Shown in pieces: positions 60,901-64,000 of a stretch of DNA of 64,000 bases. The translations under genes and the position numbers were made by a program. Location of the stretch: the NCBI RefSeq assembly GCF_964355755.1, contig NC_092678.1:1139922-1203921 (forward strand), read 5' to 3'. The notes beneath the pieces were generated by a model that saw only the letters and a program-made list of their open reading frames with translations, was not told where the DNA came from and ran no database searches. Position 1 is the stretch's first letter. The number at the start of each line of letters is the position of its first letter. The stretch is from Antedon mediterranea. Its lineage: Eukaryota > Echinodermata > Crinoidea > Comatulida > Antedonidae.

Positions 60901-61139
60901 GTAATTATATTTTTGGCTGTGATTGGCTTAAATAGAATATAACTGTGTATAATTATAATAATGATAATAATATAACTATAATGTATATTTGTTTGTTTCA
61001 GATCTTGCAAGGTAATTGCAGACACTACTCACTTGATGCAACAGAGACAATCCTTAGAAGTTTGTTGACATCTGGAAATAATGACCTTAAACTCATGGCA
61101 CAAACATTAAAGTCTAACCTGCGACAACCTGTCCATTAA
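54855..61139 (+). CDS. RBR-type (RING-IBR-RING) E3 ubiquitin ligase, Ariadne-like C-terminal half
   Basis: RBR ligases take ubiquitin from an E2 at RING1 onto a RING2 cysteine and then to substrate. Twelve exons: 54855-55047, 55306-55716, 55996-56668, 56831-56974, 57188-57338, 57446-57622, 57865-58162, 58433-58623, 58760-58897, 60080-60196, 60380-60499, 61002-61139; 916 aa. Residues 1-400 are basic then acidic and disordered (RGGRRN, MEDFLDMEEEFWEEND). RING1 is in exon 6 (CGICDEYL...SCQHWFCGECWRLHI...CP). The IBR is in exon 7 (YWFPRPQCGRVARIQGY, CDCGLESCLECKEKVHWP). RING2 is in exon 8 (RCPACHQPMQKNGGCNMVTC, RHMFCWQC), with the catalytic cysteine at codon 58516-58518. The usual GGCNHM has lost its histidine here (GGCNM). 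Exons 9-12 are helical, like the Ariadne domain, but I could not place the gene with a named ARIH/ANKIB1 family. The long N-terminus is unlike theirs. A MITE, a family B and a family E element lie in introns. Confidence 0.85.
55090..55214. mobile_element. MITE family A copy
   Basis: Starts TTAAGCTCTGTCTACACTAT and ends TTTGATAGTGTAGACAGAGC. The middle is shortened and has GATGTCATATCACTACAATA. First intron of the RBR coding region. Confidence 0.85.
57020..57180 (+). repeat. Degenerate TGTCACT repeat before RBR exon 5
   Basis: ATGTCACTATAATAATA, ATGTCACTGTAATAT, TGTCACTGTTATG and ATGTCACTATTTC recur about every 15-20 bp up to the acceptor polypyrimidine tract at 57180. Irregular. Confidence 0.7.
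58225..58410. mobile_element. Family B small element (copy 3)
   Basis: GCTGTGATACAATGTCATAT and ATGTATCACAACTGATGCC at the left, GTGATACATATGTGACAC with CCAGAATTTTCCTATGATAC at the right, then GTACAGAGAACC. Lies in RBR intron 7. Confidence 0.6.
59055..59913. mobile_element. Family E interspersed element (copy 2)
   Basis: The partner of 43471-44312, same orientation. It has a 50-bp insertion with GATGATGCGCATGCGC and some small deletions. It fills much of RBR intron 9. The 60-codon ORF at 59824 is part of it. Confidence 0.75.
60768..60850 (+). mobile_element. tRNA-derived SINE head
   Basis: TGTAGCTTGGTGGTTAACAC, GCTGGCCTTCCAATCC and GGATTTAATCCTGACC have the spacing of tRNA A and B boxes (TGGTGGTTAA...GGATTTAATCC). 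No full tRNA cloverleaf, so a SINE rather than a tRNA gene. RBR intron 11. Confidence 0.6.
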
Positions 61140-61307
61140 ACCAATTATTCAAAGACATTACATTGTTGTTACTTTGTAGGTACACACCTAATTGGTGGCT
61201 TAGGCTGCTTTTGTGTTTTCTTGGCAGCTAGTATGATTTTATATTTTCTTCTTGCGTCATGTGTTTGTATAATTTGTATTATATTTTGTAAAATGTCTCT
61301 TTTGCTG

Positions 61308-61313
61308 AATAAA
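61308..61313 (+). terminator. RBR ligase poly(A) signal
   Basis: AATAAA in GCTGAATAAATAAC, 169 bp after the stop. The next 480 bp (61320-61800) are AT-rich with no feature recognised. Confidence 0.6.
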
Positions 61314-61804
61314 TAACAATAATAATAACTCATTTTGTCTGCCACATAGTTGAAAGTTGTTCAAAGTTGTGTATTCTATGTGAACAAATACTTTATACCC
61401 TACACCTCTTAGTCTACAGTTGAACCAATATTACTTTATTAAAACATGGGGATAATATTTGTGTTTGTTGAATTGTTTATATAGATGATAATGTGAAATC
61501 TGATTATTTCCACAAAAAAATTGTTGATAAAATGTGTACTTTACTTTATTATTAATTGTAAACTTTAAAAGTTGTACAGTATTTCAGTTATGAAACACTA
61601 TGATGCAATAATATGACCTTATATTATAAAATTGTCTTGATTACTTTCTTTTTTTCATTAGAATTTGTTTAAATAGAGGTGCCGAATTCGCTCCTCTTAA
61701 ATTTTGATGTTAAGATGCATTTTAATAAAATCACAGGACCCTCAACAATATTCTAGTGCAGTTACTGCATATTTTAAAAGAAAATAAATTTTGTTTTGAC
61801 GAAA

Positions 61805-64000
61805 TTTGCTTTCCATAATATTCATAAATCAATTATTTTTTGACGAATGTTGCCTTTCATAATATTCATAAGTCAATACCTTGTTTAACGAATGTTGCCT
61901 CCCGTAATACTGAATCAATACATTTTTTTAAGGATGTTGCCTTCCATAATACTAAATCGATACCTTGTTTGACAAAATTTGCCTTCCATAATATTGAATC
62001 AGTACCTTGTTTGACGAAATTTGCGCTTCCATAATATTGAATCAGTACCTTGTTTGACGAAATTTGCCTTCCATAATATTGAATCCGTACCTTTTGTTTG
62101 ATGAAATTTGCCTTCCATAATATTGAATCAGTACCTTTTGTTTGACGAATTTTGCCTTCCATAATTTTAAATCAGTACCTTGTTTGACGAATTTTGCCTT
62201 CCATAATATTGAATCAGTACCTTTTGTTTGACGAAATTTGCCTTCCATAATATTGAATCAGTACCTTGTTTAAATTTGCCTTCCATAATATTGAATCAGT
62301 ACCTTTTGTTTGACGAAATTTGCCTTCCATAATATTGAATCGGTACCTTTTGTTTGACGAATTTGCCTTCCCTAATATTGAATCAGTACCTTTTGTTTGA
62401 CGAAATTTGCCTTCCATAATATTGAATCAATAAATTGTTTGTCGAAATTTGCCTTCCATAACACTGAATCAATACCTTGTTTGACGAAATTTGCCTTCCG
62501 TAATATTGAATCAGTACCTTTTGTTTGACGAAATTTGCCTTCCATAATTTTAAATCAGTACCTTGTTTGACGAATTTTGCCTTCCATAATATTGAATCAG
62601 TACCTTTTGTTTGACGAAATTTGCCTTCCATAATATTGAATCAGTACCTTGTTTGACGAATTTCGCCTTCCATAATATTGAATAAGTACCTTTTGTTTGA
62701 CGAACTTTGCCTTCCATAATATTGAATCAGTACCTTTTGTTTGACGAAATTTGCCTTCCATAATATTGAATCAGTACCTTTTGTTTGACGAATTTTGCCT
62801 TCCATAATATTGAATCAGTACCTTTTGTTTGACGAAATTTGCCTTCCATAATATTGAATCAGTACCTTGTTTGACGAATTTCGCCTTCCATAATATTGAA
62901 TCAGTACCTTTTGTTTAACGAACTTTGCCTTCCATAATATTGAATCAGTACCTTTTGTTTGACGAAATTTGCCTTCCATAATATTGAATCAGTACCTTTT
63001 GTTTGACGAAATTTGCCTTCCATAATATTGAATCAGTACCTTTTGTTTGACGAAATTTGCCTTCCATAATATTGAATCAGTACCTTTTGTTTGACGAAAT
63101 TTGCCTTCCATAATATTGAATAAGTACCTTTTGTTTGACGAAATTCGCCTTCCATAATATTGAATCAGTACCTTTTTGTTTGACGAATTTTGCCTTCCAT
63201 AATATTGAATCAGTACCTTTTGTTTGACGAACTTTGCCTTCCATAATATTGAATCAGTACCTTTTGTTTGACGAATTTTTCCTTCCATAATATTGAATCA
63301 GTACCTTTTGTTTGACGAATTTTGCCTTCCATAATATTGAATCAGTACCTTTTGTTTGACGAAATTTGCCTTTCATAATTTTAAATCAGTACCTTTTGTT
63401 TGACGAATTTTGCCTTCCATAATATTGAATCAGTACCTTTTGTTTGACGAAATTTGCCTTCCATAATATTGATTCAGTACCTTTTGTTTGACGAATTTTG
63501 CCTTCCATAATATTGAATCAGTACCTTTTGTTTGACGAAATTTGCCTTCCATAATTTTTAATCAGTACCTTGTTTGACGAATTTTTCCTTCCATAATATT
63601 GAATCAGTACCTTTTGTTTGACGAATTTTGCCTTCCATAATATTGAATCAGTACCTTTTGTTTGACGAAATTTGCCTTCCATAATTTTTAATCAGTACCT
63701 TGTTTGACGAATTTTTCCTTCCATAATATTGAATCAGTACCTTTTGTTTGACGAATTTTGCCTTCCATAATATTGAATCAGTACCTTTTGTTTGACGAAA
63801 TTTGCCTTTCATAATTTTAAATCAGTACCTTTTGTTTGACGAATTTTGCCTTCCATAATATTGAATCAGTACCTTTTGTTTGACGAAATTTGCCTTCCAT
63901 AATATTGATTCAGTACCTTTTGTTTGACGAATTTTGCCTTCCATAATATTGAATCAGTACCTTTTGTTTGACGAAATTTGCCTTCCATAATTTTTAATCA
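61805..64000. repeat. About 44-bp satellite array running off the window
   Basis: The plus unit is CCTTTTGTTTGACGAAATTT then GCCTTCCATAATATTGAATC and AGTA, in about 50 copies. Copies at the left edge (61805-62100) are diverged and shorter, and those toward 64000 are more uniform, with alternating AAATTTGCC/AATTTTGCC and TTTTAAATCA variants. On the minus strand each unit holds CAAACAAAAG|GTACTG. ORFs inside are repeat artefacts. Confidence 0.93.

Noticed and set aside
61866-63288. ORFs with FRQTKGTDSILWKAN repeats
   Set aside because: Frames of the 44-bp satellite; no exon signals or conservation.

Overview
The window is animal nuclear DNA: AT-rich (my impression, not counted), with intron-split housekeeping genes, GT..AG introns and many small inverted-repeat transposons and minisatellites. 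Protein content (UBA3, TSR2, an RLF/ZNF292-like protein, importin-9, ribophorin I, TAF3, an RBR ubiquitin ligase) is metazoan. The frequent CTAGGCCTAG motif, gene structures and tRNA-type SINEs suggest a marine invertebrate, possibly an echinoderm; the species call is inference only.

Layout: (1) 36-2504 (+) 3' part of UBA3, convergent with TSR2 (2818-5638, -). (2) TSR2 is divergent from a large AT-hook protein gene (6301-21040, +) whose N-terminus resembles the finger-less helical region of RLF/ZNF292 proteins. (3) 21041-28885 has no recognisable host gene. It holds a minisatellite and a 4.4 kb hairpin (fold-back) element with at least two insertions in one arm. (4) 28886-39231 (-) is importin-9 in 23 exons, divergent over about 410 bp from RPN1 (39642-47276, +, 11 exons). 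(5) RPN1 is convergent with TAF3 (48139-52702, -, 7 exons), which is divergent from a 12-exon RBR E3 ligase gene (54855-61139, +). (6) The last 2.2 kb is a roughly 44-bp satellite running off the window. I followed reading phase through every listed junction, and the six complete gene models close without frameshift (195, 1475, 1040, 600, 1114 and 916 aa). UBA3 stays in phase to its stop but is cut at its 5' side.

The most unusual signal is a repeated architecture. In UBA3, TSR2 and importin-9 a minisatellite starts exactly at an exon's 3' edge, and its unit contains the 5' splice site itself (AG|GT at every unit border). Each of these introns therefore begins with 9, 13 or about 74 near-identical donor sites. 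In TSR2 (33-bp unit) and importin-9 (15-bp unit) the units are multiples of three and stop-free, so downstream donors would add whole blocks of 11 or 5 residues. A fourth, decayed case lies in a second importin-9 intron, and the satellite at the window's right end has the same look. Other notable items are a 59-copy 32-bp repeat open in all three forward frames, a MITE family with about ten copies, and fold-back elements whose arms are built of short palindromes.

The genes are general cell machinery (neddylation, 40S assembly, nuclear import, N-glycosylation, TFIID, ubiquitin transfer) and show no pathway link beyond shared divergent promoters.
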